NCBI GenBank assembly: GCA_947095585.1
Contig: OX352766.1
Location: 22,248,939 to 22,312,938, forward strand
Source: Nephrocerus scutellatus
Lineage: Eukaryota; Arthropoda; Insecta; Diptera; Pipunculidae
DNA: 64,000 nucleotides
Direction of reading: 5' to 3'
The translations under genes and the position numbers were made by a program. Of this stretch, positions 36,001 to 46,176 are shown one piece after another (the first letter of the stretch is position 1; every line of letters begins with the position of its first letter). The notes beneath the pieces were generated by a model. The model ran no database searches. It was not told where the DNA came from and saw only the letters and a program-made list of their open reading frames with translations.

Positions 36001-36340
36001 TAAGATCGAACATCGTTCCCCTTGTTGATGATCGCATCCACTAGGTTCCGTCGATTTAATCGGACCGACCTCCAGAATTCTCGTAATCTGAGGGTTGATC
36101 GCTTTCTTTTTCTCTCAACCATAATTGTGTCTTCTCCGAAAATTCGTGCTTTCGCCTTTTGGTACTCGTCAAATCTTACATGATAAGGTTTGATCGGCAA
36201 CAGGGCAGGTTTCCTAACGTATGATTTACAGGTGGTATCTGATACTTTGTATATTTGAGTCGCGCAGGGTACCATAGATTTCGTCGGTATAACCCCCGTC
36301 TTCATCGTATCCGATTGCATGTTATCCGAGGTTTTGTCTA
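33029..36340 (-). pseudogene. pol: Gypsy pol pseudogene: protease, RT, RNase H, integrase
   Basis: Polyprotein of the minus-strand Gypsy. From the amino end it has an aspartic protease (LLDSGATISCLG), RT (SSLDLKKAF, MPFGLCNAP, YLDD), RNase H (CDASQDGIGSV, TEQECLAVV) and integrase (IDLIGPYPRS, SDNGVQFKS, ASERVN), ending GTYHAKDIRQ. The first ATG in frame is at 36320, but the frame is open further upstream and overlaps the end of gag, so a frameshift fusion is possible. Breaks: an in-frame TGA at 35073-35075 three codons before VFVYLDD, a deletion with frameshift near 33940 that removes the middle of the integrase zinc module, and a 1 bp loss near 33694 in the integrase core. It cannot give a full Pol. 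Confidence 0.93.
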
Positions 36341-36345
36341 CTAAG
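36286..36345 (-). repeat. About 58 bp direct repeat, copy at the gag/pol junction
   Basis: The sequence around ATCGGATACGATGAAGACGG on the minus strand is repeated at 37469-37528. Here it encodes the start of Pol (DNMQSDTMKTG). Confidence 0.93.
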
Positions 36346-37523
36346 GGTGTGTGTTTCGAGGACGAAACTTGGTCACACCCGTCCGAGCGTTTCCCGAGTT
36401 CATACAGGTGTTACAGTTTGGTCTGTATACGTTGACCGCGCCGCATCCGTAGCAAAAGATACGTCGTTCCTTTAGGCAATCTAAATACCGGTGACCCGAT
36501 TCATCGCAATTCCAACACCCACGACTATTCTTTTCCGCTGGAACGCGATTTGCGACTTCCGCAATTAATTGCTCAACCCTATCAGGGGAACTACCGACCG
36601 CATCAACTTCAGAGATGTTCCGTCGAGGTAAAGAATTTCTAGGTCCTGCGGACCCTCGATTTAATTCAGCTAAAAACCTTTCGCGCTTCCGACAGACATC
36701 GCGAAGTTGTGAGATGGAATTCATATTTAAGTACAGAATTTCATGTCGTATATCTGGCCTGAGATTACGAGATATTATCTCAACCAATTCTCTTTCATTT
36801 AAAGGTGTATCCAGACGATTGGTTAGAACAGACACAGAATCAAAGTACTCGTCAAAACCCTCTCGGTCTCTCTGCTTGCGCGAACGAATGCTTTCTAGAA
36901 GATCATAGTCAGTCCGACAGTCCTTGTATTGTGTTCTCAACGCTCCACAGAGATCATGCCAGTTACAAGTAAGCACACCCCTGTGGTATCGCCAATACCA
37001 CTCACGAGCCTTTCCATGCAAAAGCATATGGAAATTGCTGCAGATTAGAGAGAAATCCCCGAACAGAGTTTGATTGGTCAAGACCTGTATGCGATACAAG
37101 AATTCATCGACAAGGAGACCGTCCGGAGAACCATCGAAACGAATTTGCCATTTCTGGATCAAGCTAGTGATCCGATCGGACTTACTTAAGTCTAGAGAAC
37201 GCCCCGGGATATCCGAAGGATCGGGTGCAAACGAAACACCTCTCGAGGCAGTTGGAATTCCCTGGGCGCTGAAAGCATCAGGAATCGCCATCGGTGGTAT
37301 TCGAGCGAATTCCTCTGGTCGCGTCTGGTAGAGGTTCGATGGGTCTGGTCGTGAAAAGGTGGGATGGAGATTGAAGTTTTCGAAATATCTTTGCACATTG
37401 GCGGTAACCACCTCAGACAATCGGCTAGTCAAACCCTCAATGGTTTCAGAATATTGTCGCTGATATAACCTGGTATAACCCCCGTCTTCATCGTATCCGA
37501 TTGCATGTTATCCGAGGTTTTGT
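36341..37523 (-). CDS. gag: Gypsy gag
   Basis: Capsid-nucleocapsid protein. The frame is open from about 37509, with no ATG before LHPTFSRP, so its start is unclear. It may be made by readthrough or frameshift from the RING ORF upstream. The middle contains a retrotransposon capsid segment (WYWRYHRG ... DYDLLESIRSRKQ ... GFDEYFDSV). Near the end is a CCHC knuckle, CWNCDESGHRYLDC. A second knuckle follows as CYGCGAVNVYRPNC, with V where the histidine is expected. The stop at 36341-36343 overlaps the upstream extension of pol. A 58 bp direct repeat lies on both sides of the ORF. Confidence 0.85.
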
Positions 37524-37528
37524 CTACA
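37469..37528 (-). repeat. About 58 bp direct repeat, copy between the RING ORF and gag
   Basis: Nearly identical to 36286-36345. It begins exactly at the stop codon of the RING ORF and covers the first codons of the open gag frame (AIGYDEDGGYT). Confidence 0.93.
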
Positions 37529-37994
37529 ACCTCCGTGGATCATCAAAGAGATGGTTCTCAACTCCCAAACTAACGTCCAGGTCATAATTGGCACCTGTGT
37601 TTTGTGAATTCCCATTCATGGTCCAGTCGAGTGGATTGCGCCCCCTAGAATTACTTTTCTTACCTCTACCGGCGCTTCGGGTTTGTACCGTCTTCGGAAT
37701 GGCGCCCTTTGATATTGGAGTTCGCTTTGCAAACCTTTTCTTACCTGACGCTGCGCCTGACGATTGTGTAACAGTTATTTCTATGGGTTTTAAACCTTCA
37801 GTCACACATTCCAGTTTACAGGTAGGGCACTTCTCTGAGGTCTTGAGGAACTCGGTGATGCAAGCGTGGTGAAATACATGTTCACACGGAGTGACTAGGC
37901 TGTCTATTTCCGGTGTCAAGCCGGACTTGCACACCTGACATATGACGCTCGGATTGAGACGCCGTAAGTCTTCGTTGCTCCTAATAGTGAACAT
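37524..37994 (-). CDS. RING-H2 finger protein encoded by the Gypsy element
   Basis: An ORF of 156 aa from ATG at 37994 (MFTIRSNEDL), placed before gag. Residues of about 17-60 form a RING-H2 pattern: CQVC, then CEHVFHHAC giving the C-x-H-x2-H-x2-C core, then CPTC. The rest is basic and rich in K, R and S (KKRFAKRTP, RGKKSNSRG). RING-H2 domains usually recruit E2 ubiquitin-conjugating enzymes, but whether this one does cannot be told. It may be a separate accessory protein or the N-terminus of Gag in another frame. I see no disabling mutation, although gag and pol nearby are damaged or lack a start. I do not know it as a standard Gypsy component. Confidence 0.82.
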   Translation of the reverse strand: MFTIRSNEDLRRLNPSVICQVCKSGLTPEIDSLVTPCEHVFHHACITEFLKTSEKCPTCKLECVTEGLKPIEITVTQSSGAASGKKRFAKRTPISKGAIPKTVQTRSAGRGKKSNSRGRNPLDWTMNGNSQNTGANYDLDVSLGVENHLFDDPRRL

Positions 37995-39637
37995 ATTCAC
38001 CAAGGTTCACTCAAGTTCACCACCACCCGAAACCGTCCCACTTGTCAATGTGCGTTTCTACAAAAAAGTACCGCTAAAACCCAGATCAGCCACGCAGAAC
38101 AACCACCAGCGGACGAAGCAAGCTCTCACCGCGAGAGATACCTTCGATAATTCAAACCAAGTAAGCGGAATTCAAAATTCCTTTGAAGGAAAAAAAAAAA
38201 TAAATTTAAGACGGCTTTACAAATTTGATGCCTTTAGATAAGCTTTAGCTTAGATTAGGTCTGAATACCGAATTTGAACCAAACTTTAATTCAAAATATA
38301 TTGAATTATTTAATTACTATTCGAGTTCTCTTGGAACCCTCAAATTACTATAATCCTTTACTACAGTACAAGTACAACTTACTACTACTACAGTCTAGTA
38401 CAACAACCTGAACAAGAGTTGATAAGTTCAGGTCACCCTAAATCTATTTAACCCAAATCAAGCCTACACTTAACGTTACAGAGGTGTTCTCCAAAACGAG
38501 AGATTACAAAAAAAAATCGCAGAGTTAACTTAAAACGATTAATCGCATTAGCTATGCGATAACAATAGACACAAAAATAACGCAAATAGAAACCAACCAC
38601 TCTGTTACTCTCTCCGACGCAAGTCATCCCGCATGAAGACATCGTTGAAGGAAAATTTTCGACAACATAAAATCATCAGTTCAGTTCCAAAGAAACACCA
38701 ATGACTTCCTGGTCCAAGGTCTGCGTGATACCAACTATGATAATTCCAGGAAGCACCTTGTGTAGTAATAATAAGACCATTTGACGACAACAGGTATCCT
38801 CAAGGAACCACAATCTAATATCGGCGAAGATGATGTCATCAGGGCTCTGGTCAAGCATTCGCACAGTTGCGAATGCTAGCAGTTCCAAGAGATGAAACAC
38901 AACCCCATTTAACATTGACGAAATATCAATGCCAATGATATTCTGGTCCGAGGTGCGCACGAAGCAATTCTTGGCCATTCCAGGAAGGCATTGTACGAAA
39001 ACAAGAAAAAACTCCAACAGAAAGTTTTATGGCGTTAAAGGGTTGATGATCGGCTTCTGCTACTAATTCAGCTGATCCGATTGTCTTCGGGTCAGGTCGT
39101 CCCACTCGTGCAAGATGCTAGCAATTCCACGAAAGACACCTCAGATTCCTCCTTACCAGCTGCAGAAAACCGACGATCATAAAAGGATCTGAAGTGAGGT
39201 ATCCTCGAAAACCGGGTCCACGGTCGGAAATCCAAACGGGGTTCAGAAATCTGCAATTCCAGAAACCCTGATTCGAGGTCACTCTCAGAGCAAAAGGGCT
39301 CGCCATTAAGACTAGCATTAATTTATCAAAGATTTATACTATGAAAAGATTTAACAGGCGAAATTATCGTGAGCTGTAACGAGCTCGGGACGAACTTAAA
39401 ATTCCCCTGGTCAGTGCATCCCACTCGTGCGCGATGTCTGCAATTCCATAAGGGAGCTTCGTCTCGTCCCGCGAACAAGGCAGAACACAATTGATAGAGA
39501 AGGGATCCGGTGTGAGTTATAACCGCACACCGAAACTAGCAATATACCATGGATGTATTTAATTTATTCTACCAAGGAAAATAAAAGAAAAGAGAAGTTG
39601 TGGAACCCAACAAAATCCAGTAGCGCCCTGAATTCCG
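37995..39637 (-). other. Gypsy 5' leader with degenerate repeats
   Basis: About 1.64 kb of non-coding leader between the primer site and the RING ORF. The distal part (about 38690-39500) contains five or so diverged units of 130-190 bp, marked by a GCAATTCCA/ATAATTCCA phrase near 38738, 38965, 39119, 39251 and 39436. It may hold packaging or translation signals, but nothing specific can be recognised. Confidence 0.6.
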
Positions 39638-39659
39638 TCGAGCCCAACGTTGGGCGCCA
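39638..39659 (-). promoter_or_regulatory. Primer binding site for a lysine tRNA
   Basis: On the minus strand the site reads TGGCGCCCAACGTTGGGCTC, five bases after the LTR. It is complementary to the 3' end of insect tRNA-Lys(CUU), as I recall that tRNA, with one mismatch. Confidence 0.85.
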
Positions 39660-39664
39660 ATTTA

Positions 39665-42600
39665 TGTAATGGATTACGGGACTGTTGACGTTAAGACGTC
39701 CGTCACCTGGGAGGCATGGTAGGACCGGGCGCACGCGTTCATTACGGCCGTGCTCGTCGGCAACCGGGGGGGGGATCTTGGTCCTCACATGCCTTCCGCC
39801 ATTTGCACAAATAATTTCTCGTGCTGCGGTGAATACCAAAAAAAAAAGAAACAAAACCTACTTTCATGATAGATAGAGAGAGGGAGAGGGAGACAGAGAG
39901 AGGGAAAATAAACCAATTGTATCGTAAACCGGATGACCTGATGCGGATCGTCGGTGGAAATCGCGGCCACCTGGGCTCGACCACCTTCTTCACCCTCCCA
40001 TCCTTGGGACCCCGATGTAGTCGGATCCCCCTTTTCGGAAGTGGGTCAATCCCACATCCCTTTTACCGGGATCACCCCTGCCGGAGAGTTGAGTTTAGTT
40101 AATTCCCCTTTTGTTTATTCCTGTTTAGGTCCATTTTCAAATAAAATAAGAACCCCTTTAAAATATAAAAAAAAAACCAATTCAATTTGCAGTAATGTTT
40201 ACATCAAATTTATAAAAATTTATTTCAACAATTAAATGGCCTTAGAGGAAAAAAAACTTACTTCAGATTATCACTCAAACATTTACAAACAAACCAAAAT
40301 TCATTTTTATCTTCATTGTGATAATCGTCGCCCAAAGGGTCTAAATTCGATCAAACAAAAAAAACTTCGATTCATTTTAATCGATCAAAATCAATTACTA
40401 CTAAACTTAAATTTAATTTTTAATAATTAAAGGTGAGGACCAAAGGGGTCGAAATTGTATCATTGAAGGAAAGTAAATAAAAGAAATTTAAATCCTTTAA
40501 TTAATCTATTATTTACAAACCAAATAAAATTGTGTTAATTGTCTCCCAAAGGGTCTAAATTTGATCAAACAAAAAAAAACTTCGATTCATTTTAATCTAT
40601 TACTACTAAACTTAATTTTAAATTTTTAATAATTGAAGGTGAGGACCAAAGGGTTCGAAATTGTATCATTGAAGGAAAGTAATTAAAAGAAATTTAAATC
40701 CTTTAATTAATCTATTATTTACAAACCAAATAAAATTGTGTTAATTGTCTCCCAAAGGGTCTAAATTTGATCAAACAAAAAAAAACTTCGATTCATTTTA
40801 ATCGAACAAAATCTATTACTACTAAACTTAAATTTAAATTTTTAATAATTGAAGGTGAGGACCAAAGGGGTCGAAATTGTATCATTGAAGGAAAGTAATT
40901 AAAAGAAATTTAAAATCCTTTAATTAATCTATTATTTACAAGCAAAAAAAAATTATTTTCTGTAGTTGTCATTTGTCTGGGGAGCGGATTTAAATTATGC
41001 ACCCGAACTGGTTCAGCGACCAATATCATCCCTAGTCACCCTGTTGTCTGGTGCTAGAGGCACCATGAACCATAGAGAGAAACAAAAGAAATATAAATTG
41101 TTCCACTTACTTGTACATCCAAGCGACGTCGGCAGCGCTGTCGATGACGATGAATTCTAATTAGTCTGAAACAACAATGCAAGTTATTAAGCGGATGGGC
41201 CAATTTAAAGTCCTTCCCCTTCAAAATTTACCAATTAACAAATTTTTTACTTTCGAATTAATAATAAAAAAAATTTATTGTGTCCAATAGTAGTACGTAG
41301 TAGTTGCTGTAAAGATGAATGTAGTTTCCGCAGGAATAGTAGTAGTAGTAGACGCGATGGTAGGAGTAAGTTCCACCGATTTAATAGTAGTAGTGTTGGT
41401 GTCCATTCTGCCGTGATCTAAGGTCCAGAGCCTTCGACTGGAACCCAAATCGACGCAAAATTCCCTTATCGAAATTTTTACTCGGGAATTCCGTTCATCG
41501 GGTTCGTTTTTCTCTCCATTTTATTAGGCACAAAGTTTGAAATAGGTGAATAACGAACGTCGCTGTCGCAGTTGCTGGGTTGAAAATGCCATAGACTTTG
41601 GCGATGGCCGACGTAAGAGGAAACAAAAACGCAGCTCCTCCAATGATACGAGTACTTCATGTAGAGTTCAGGACGATGCGGGAAAATGTAGGGCTCCGAA
41701 GTGGAATTCAGAAAGGAAATCTCCGAGCCGGTGGAAGCCAAAGGAAAAAAAAAATCCTACGGGTGTTTGGGCTTGCAATCCACGAAGCGGAATTTAATCA
41801 CTGGCAACCGAGATACTGCTTACGGTTTCCTCACAGAGTAGTCACATGAAAACAGCACCTGAAGAACTTATGCGTTGGAGATTTTATTTTTTTCCTCATC
41901 TCTAGGGCAATTATTCTGGCCAGAGGGTAATTCCTTGCACTTGCCACGCGTCTTGCCGTAGCGGAACTATATCCCAAAATGGCGAACTATTCGGCACAGA
42001 ACAAAAAGAAATCGAAAGTTCATAGTTGGGAAAAAAAAATTCGAGGCGACTAGCCAAAGCCTTTTCTCCTTTTTTTTCCTGTTTATCACCACTAATAAGC
42101 CGATATCTCGCGTTTCTAACTTTATTTATAAGATTTAATAATATTTCCGACAGCGGCACCACAAAATGGAAAAGACTTGACTTTTTGCTCTGGTAGTACC
42201 CGCAAAACAAAACCCGACCACATCCGTCCAACTTGACGGTCGAAATCCAACTCCCTTTCTCAGGCAAAGTTTCGACGCTCTTTTCTTTGGTTGATCACCA
42301 AACGAATGCCCATTACCCCCACTGTCTTTTGTGCTGCATGCGTGGCAAAAAGGTATTCGTCCAAGCTTAGTACATACACGCGTATGTAAACCTACCATAT
42401 CACGAAAGGATGGAAGTGTCATGTCTGCGGCGTAATTGTGAGGGGAGAAGAAAAGATTATCGGATGATTCTCCGGTATCTTTCCAGAGCGATATGATCTT
42501 CTCTCTACAGCCAATCCGTAAGCCATTTACGTGCGGTTGAAAGGTGTGATATTACCTCTCAACAAATCATACGATATGCTTTCTAGTGGTCAATGCAATT

Positions 42601-42749
42601 GTTGTTGGGGATTCTTTAAGTTTTCAAATGCGTTTAAAGGAGAATGGCGAGGGAAAGGGACAAGTGACGGCCGATCGGCTAAAGCGTCGAAACCAATTTT
42701 TTTTTCTGGCAGAGAGCTACAGGGTGTTCCTCGTATTCCTACCATTACA
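39665..42749 (-). repeat. 5' LTR of the minus-strand Gypsy, 3085 bp
   Basis: Direct repeat of 30300-32957. It is about 427 bp longer, mainly because of a three-unit tandem array at 40331-40955. Transcription should start in this LTR on the minus strand, but I cannot place the start site. Confidence 0.95.
40331..40955. repeat. Triplicated roughly 210 bp unit inside the 5' LTR
   Basis: The unit starts CCCAAAGGGTCTAAAT and includes GGTGAGGACCAAAGGG. Units begin at about 40331, 40545 and 40751. The other LTR has a single unit, so the copy number changed during or after insertion. Confidence 0.93.
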
Positions 42750-42812
42750 CGTTCGAACGTGAACGCCACCTGTGTGCTCCGCGGGGGCCATATTCCCTAG
42801 TTGGTAGTTATA

Positions 42813-43422
42813 TCTTCTAATATATAAAAATCTCATGTCACGGTGTTTGAGGCTCAACTACTCCGAAACGGCTCGACCGATTGTTATGAAATTTTTTATG
42901 TATATTTAGTAGTAATGAGAATAGGTTTAAAAGTAAAAAAAATACCGCTAGGTGAAAAAAAAAAAAAAAAAAAAAAAAATTTGAGAACGACTGGACTGAT
43001 TTGGCTATAGTCCGAACATTATTTTTGTGGTAGTATTTATGGAACGATTTGGCTCAAATTCACACCATATAATATTTAAATAAAAAGAAAGTCGTTTGGA
43101 CCGTGGGCGTGACGGCAGTGGGCGGGAGGTCAGTGGGCGGTGGTCAGCGGGATGGGGCAGCCGGGAAACGCGGGTGTAAGTGGGCGTGGCGTCAGTGGGT
43201 GTGAGGTCAGTGGGTGTGAGTTCAGTGGGCGGTGGGTCAGTGTGTATGAGGTCAATGGGTGGGAGGACAGTTGGTGTGAATTCAGTGGGTGTGAGTTCAG
43301 TGGGCAGTGGGTCAGTGTGTATGAGGTCAATGGGTGGTCAGTGGGATGGGGCAGCCGGGAAACTCGGGTGTAAATGGGCGTGGCGTCAGTGGTCGGGTAG
43401 CAAAGCGCCCGGGTACAGCTAG
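42813..43422 (+). mobile_element. Short non-autonomous Helitron
   Basis: It begins TCTAATATATAAAAATCTCA and ends GCGCCCGGGTACAGCTAG before a T. It carries a poly-A run (42957-42980) and a GTCAGTGGGTGTGAG-type minisatellite (43100-43400). A fragment of the same family lies on the minus strand at 53985-54153. Its 3' half is close to that of the Helitron at 4860-5529. Confidence 0.78.
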
Positions 43423-43435
43423 TAAATTATATATA

Positions 43436-44939
43436 TATATTAGTTTATTAAGAAGATCACTATATTAAGTATCCTTACTTTTGTAAAACCGTAGTAATAA
43501 GTCGACATAATCGAAATAAAGAAAATAATGTTAGAACAAAGAAACCAAACAAAAAAAAATTAATTTGTAACACGAAGGAGAAAACGAACCCTGGGTGACC
43601 GCCGAGCGCCACCCGAGCATACAACGTTACAACTTTTTTTTGCAAAAACTCGAAAAAACTGTCCAAGTCAACAGTCACTTTCGGTTTTCAGATTTCCATC
43701 AAAATCAACTTGCCCGTCGCAATTTATATAAAAAGCTTTAATAGAAATGTTCATCTCTATAAGTTCTGCCGTCTGGGCGTAGAGTGGAAACAGACAGAGC
43801 TTTTTGTTTCGCTTTTCCTGATTTAGGAGATACGGCAATGGGTAAATCTGCAAAAATCCCGAGTTCGAAAATTTACATGAAATTACTATGTAAAAGAAAG
43901 TAAAATAAGTTTGCTGATAAAATTTGGATCCGCTTAGTGGCGGTGGAGTCGAGATACGAAAAACTACATTTATTGATGGTTTTTCATATCAGAATGGATG
44001 TATGTTGGCGCTGTATTCCCACTTTTGTATTTATTGTTCGATTTCATTGTTGAAATTTGAGTAGAATTGTTGCATGTAGTTAAACTGATTGAATGAAAAT
44101 ACTTTATCGTTAGGAAGTTTTTTTTTGGGTTGGTGGTGGGGTGTTGATGACGGGGAATGTTGATGATCATCAGGGATGGGGTCGGTGGGGGGAAATGGGC
44201 GATGGGGTTAAGTCTTGGGAGCTATGGGTATCGATGGGGGTGATGGATGGTAATCGGTGTGATGGTTGGTCAAATGGGATGGAATCGTTAGGGTGGCGGT
44301 CGTTGGTATTTGGTCAGCGGATAAAAAATGTGCGGGGAGCTATGGATATTTATAGGGGTGATTGAGTAATGGGTTGGTCATTGGGATAAGGCGTGGTGGG
44401 GAAGAGGTGGTGATGGGGACCGATGGGGCGATGGGTGGGTAATGAAGCCTCACCGCTGTGGTACAAGTAATTACCTTAAACAACACAAATTAAATTACTT
44501 GAAATAAAATATTGACATCAAATTTGACATATCCATGAATTAAACATTGACATTAAAGTGAAATGCTTTACGTCTGAGGTACTTCAATGTCAATGTTCAA
44601 CTGCTTTTACTTTCTTTTTTTGACTGATTCTCTCTAGTCCTATAGTCCTACCACTAACATTTTTATTGTAAACTCTTTGCACGCGAAATTGGCTAGACTT
44701 CGTAACTATTTCAAAGAGATTGGCGAAAAACTGAAGTAGTAAGTAACACTGAAAGTCGTAGCCAAGCGAGTAGAGAGCGGTTCTGAAAGTCTACCGTATA
44801 CATATATATATATATAGCTAATCGCAGGTGCATTATTTTAACGAAAGTACCGGCGAGAGTAATTATGACTCTCTTAAGATAAACAAATTTACTGTCATCA
44901 AATAACTGATGCACGAATATGGATTAACCAGATTCCTTA
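43436..44939 (+). repeat. 1.5 kb duplicated segment, copy 1
   Basis: It matches 54155-55741 closely. Both begin ATTAGTTTATTAAGAAGATC and end at the R1 site in a 28S rDNA fragment. Internal landmarks are CCGAGCGCCACCCGAGCATA, a GGTGGCGGTGGAGTCGAGAT-like phrase (Helitron-like), a G-rich block GATGATCATCAGGGATGGGG and AACTGAAGTAGTAAG. Copy 1 lacks about 54 bp present in copy 2 near 55484-55538. The segments left of the two copies differ, apart from both being Helitron ends. Confidence 0.92.
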
Positions 44940-44952
44940 TGTCCCTATCTAC
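44851..44952 (+). pseudogene. 28S rDNA fragment with R2 and R1 insertion sites, copy 1
   Basis: The landmarks GAGTAATTATGACTCTCTTAAG, CACGAATATGGATTAACCAG and TGTCCCTATCTAC appear in the order and spacing of animal 28S rRNA. It is degenerate (for example TTAAGATAAAC in place of TTAAGGTAGCC at the R2 cut). The R1 site is where the following array starts. Nothing downstream of the R1 site of 28S is present. Confidence 0.9.
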
Positions 44953-45795
44953 TTACCCGTGGGGGTCAATCTGCAGCATAAAATCTTATCTGGTATGTTG
45001 CAGGACCTTACCACGGAATATTAACAAAGGGTCGTCGGTGCTTAGAGTATACTCAGAATGGGTAATGTCTTCGCACTTGCGACCCGAAGTGGAGCACTGG
45101 TACTTAGAATCTCTTAATAAGCAAGTCTTCGTATTTAGTGGTTCATTTCATACAACACACAGGTCTGTGATATGGGACAGACGGGGATCTTGGATTCCAA
45201 AGGCCTAGGACTTGGGAAATCCTAGTGGCAAATGTTGGGGTTCGCGGTTCCGGACGAATGTGCTGCCAGGGTCTGCTTTTGTTATCGCCCAGGCACTCAT
45301 TCTGAAAGAGCTGAGTCCGTTGATGCCTGACCTCACCAAGGTTGCCCTTGGTACTGCGGGAATTGTCCGTGCTCACATATAACAAGGCCGGCCGTAAGGC
45401 TCGACCAGTCTGAGGACAATTGTGGTTGAGGACCCAGCTCGTTCTGGGGATGCAACGCGGGGGCTGTGGTTTACTACCCAAATGCGGGTAGAACACTAGC
45501 ATGGTAACATCAGTTTGGTAGGCTGATGTTGCCAAAAATCTTTGGTGCATCAGAAGACCGTCCTGATGTTGCCGGTGAGATGATTTGCTCTCTGTGGAGT
45601 TGCATAGATCAACCGGTTGTCGAAAAACCAGAGATCGGCAGGGACTTAATATAGGTCCTGCTCTAACCATTGAGTTAATACTGGCACATCAGTCTATGAT
45701 GGACATTGATTGTCGTATAACTAATCCAAGTCCGAAGAGGACCGTGGGGTTAACCATTCAATGGAGGTATCCACGTTAATCTAATGACATTTCTA
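44953..45795 (+). mobile_element. R1-derived short non-autonomous unit (S1)
   Basis: Bounded by the target motif on both sides. The 5' end can form the hairpin ACCC...GGGT. CCTAGGA...TCCTAG, CTACCCAAATGCGGGTAG and AACATCAG...CTGATGTT form further hairpins. It shares the 3' UTR CATTGAGTTAATACTGGCAC and TCCGAAGAGGACCGTGGGG with S6, S8 and S10. It carries a broken version of the short reading frame LPGSAFVIAQALILKELSP. Confidence 0.8.
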
Positions 45796-46176
45796 TGTCC
45801 CTATCTACTCAGTCTTTGACAAACTCTTGCAACGATCAGACGTGCAACGGAATTATTCTCGAGGACAAAACAGCGATTTTTATTGCTACACACGCAAACA
45901 GTAATTTTTATTACTGCAGCAAAAGTGAGAAATCTAACAAAACAAAACACACAGAACACAATTACGCAAACACACACACACACAGTGCGCAGGTATAAAA
46001 ACCCCGACGCGAACCAATATATTTGTGCGCGACCCTAAATCGAACACGTGCAAACACGTTAAAAAAAACCCAAGCTACATAATTATGACGAGAAGTGAAA
46101 TCGTTACTAAGTGAAGTGATAATTAAGTGAAGTGGTTCTAAAAATATAAATAATAATAATAAAAAAAAAAAAAAAA

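Larger units (their letters stand above)
30300..42749 (-). mobile_element. Complete Ty3/Gypsy retrotransposon with giant LTRs and a RING ORF
   Basis: The 12.45 kb element lies on the minus strand. Its LTRs at 30300-32957 (3' LTR) and 39665-42749 (5' LTR) begin TGTAATGG and end CCATTACA, and CGTT on both outer sides is a 4 bp target duplication. In transcription order it has the 5' LTR, a five-base gap, a lysine-tRNA primer site, a 1.6 kb leader, a RING-H2 ORF, gag, pol and the 3' LTR. The LTRs are nearly identical apart from a few indels, so the insertion is fairly recent, yet pol is broken in several places. Confidence 0.95.

Noticed and set aside
44861..44890. An R2 element at the R2 site of the 28S fragment
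   Set aside because: The site is uninterrupted in both copies. Only R1-type insertions are present.
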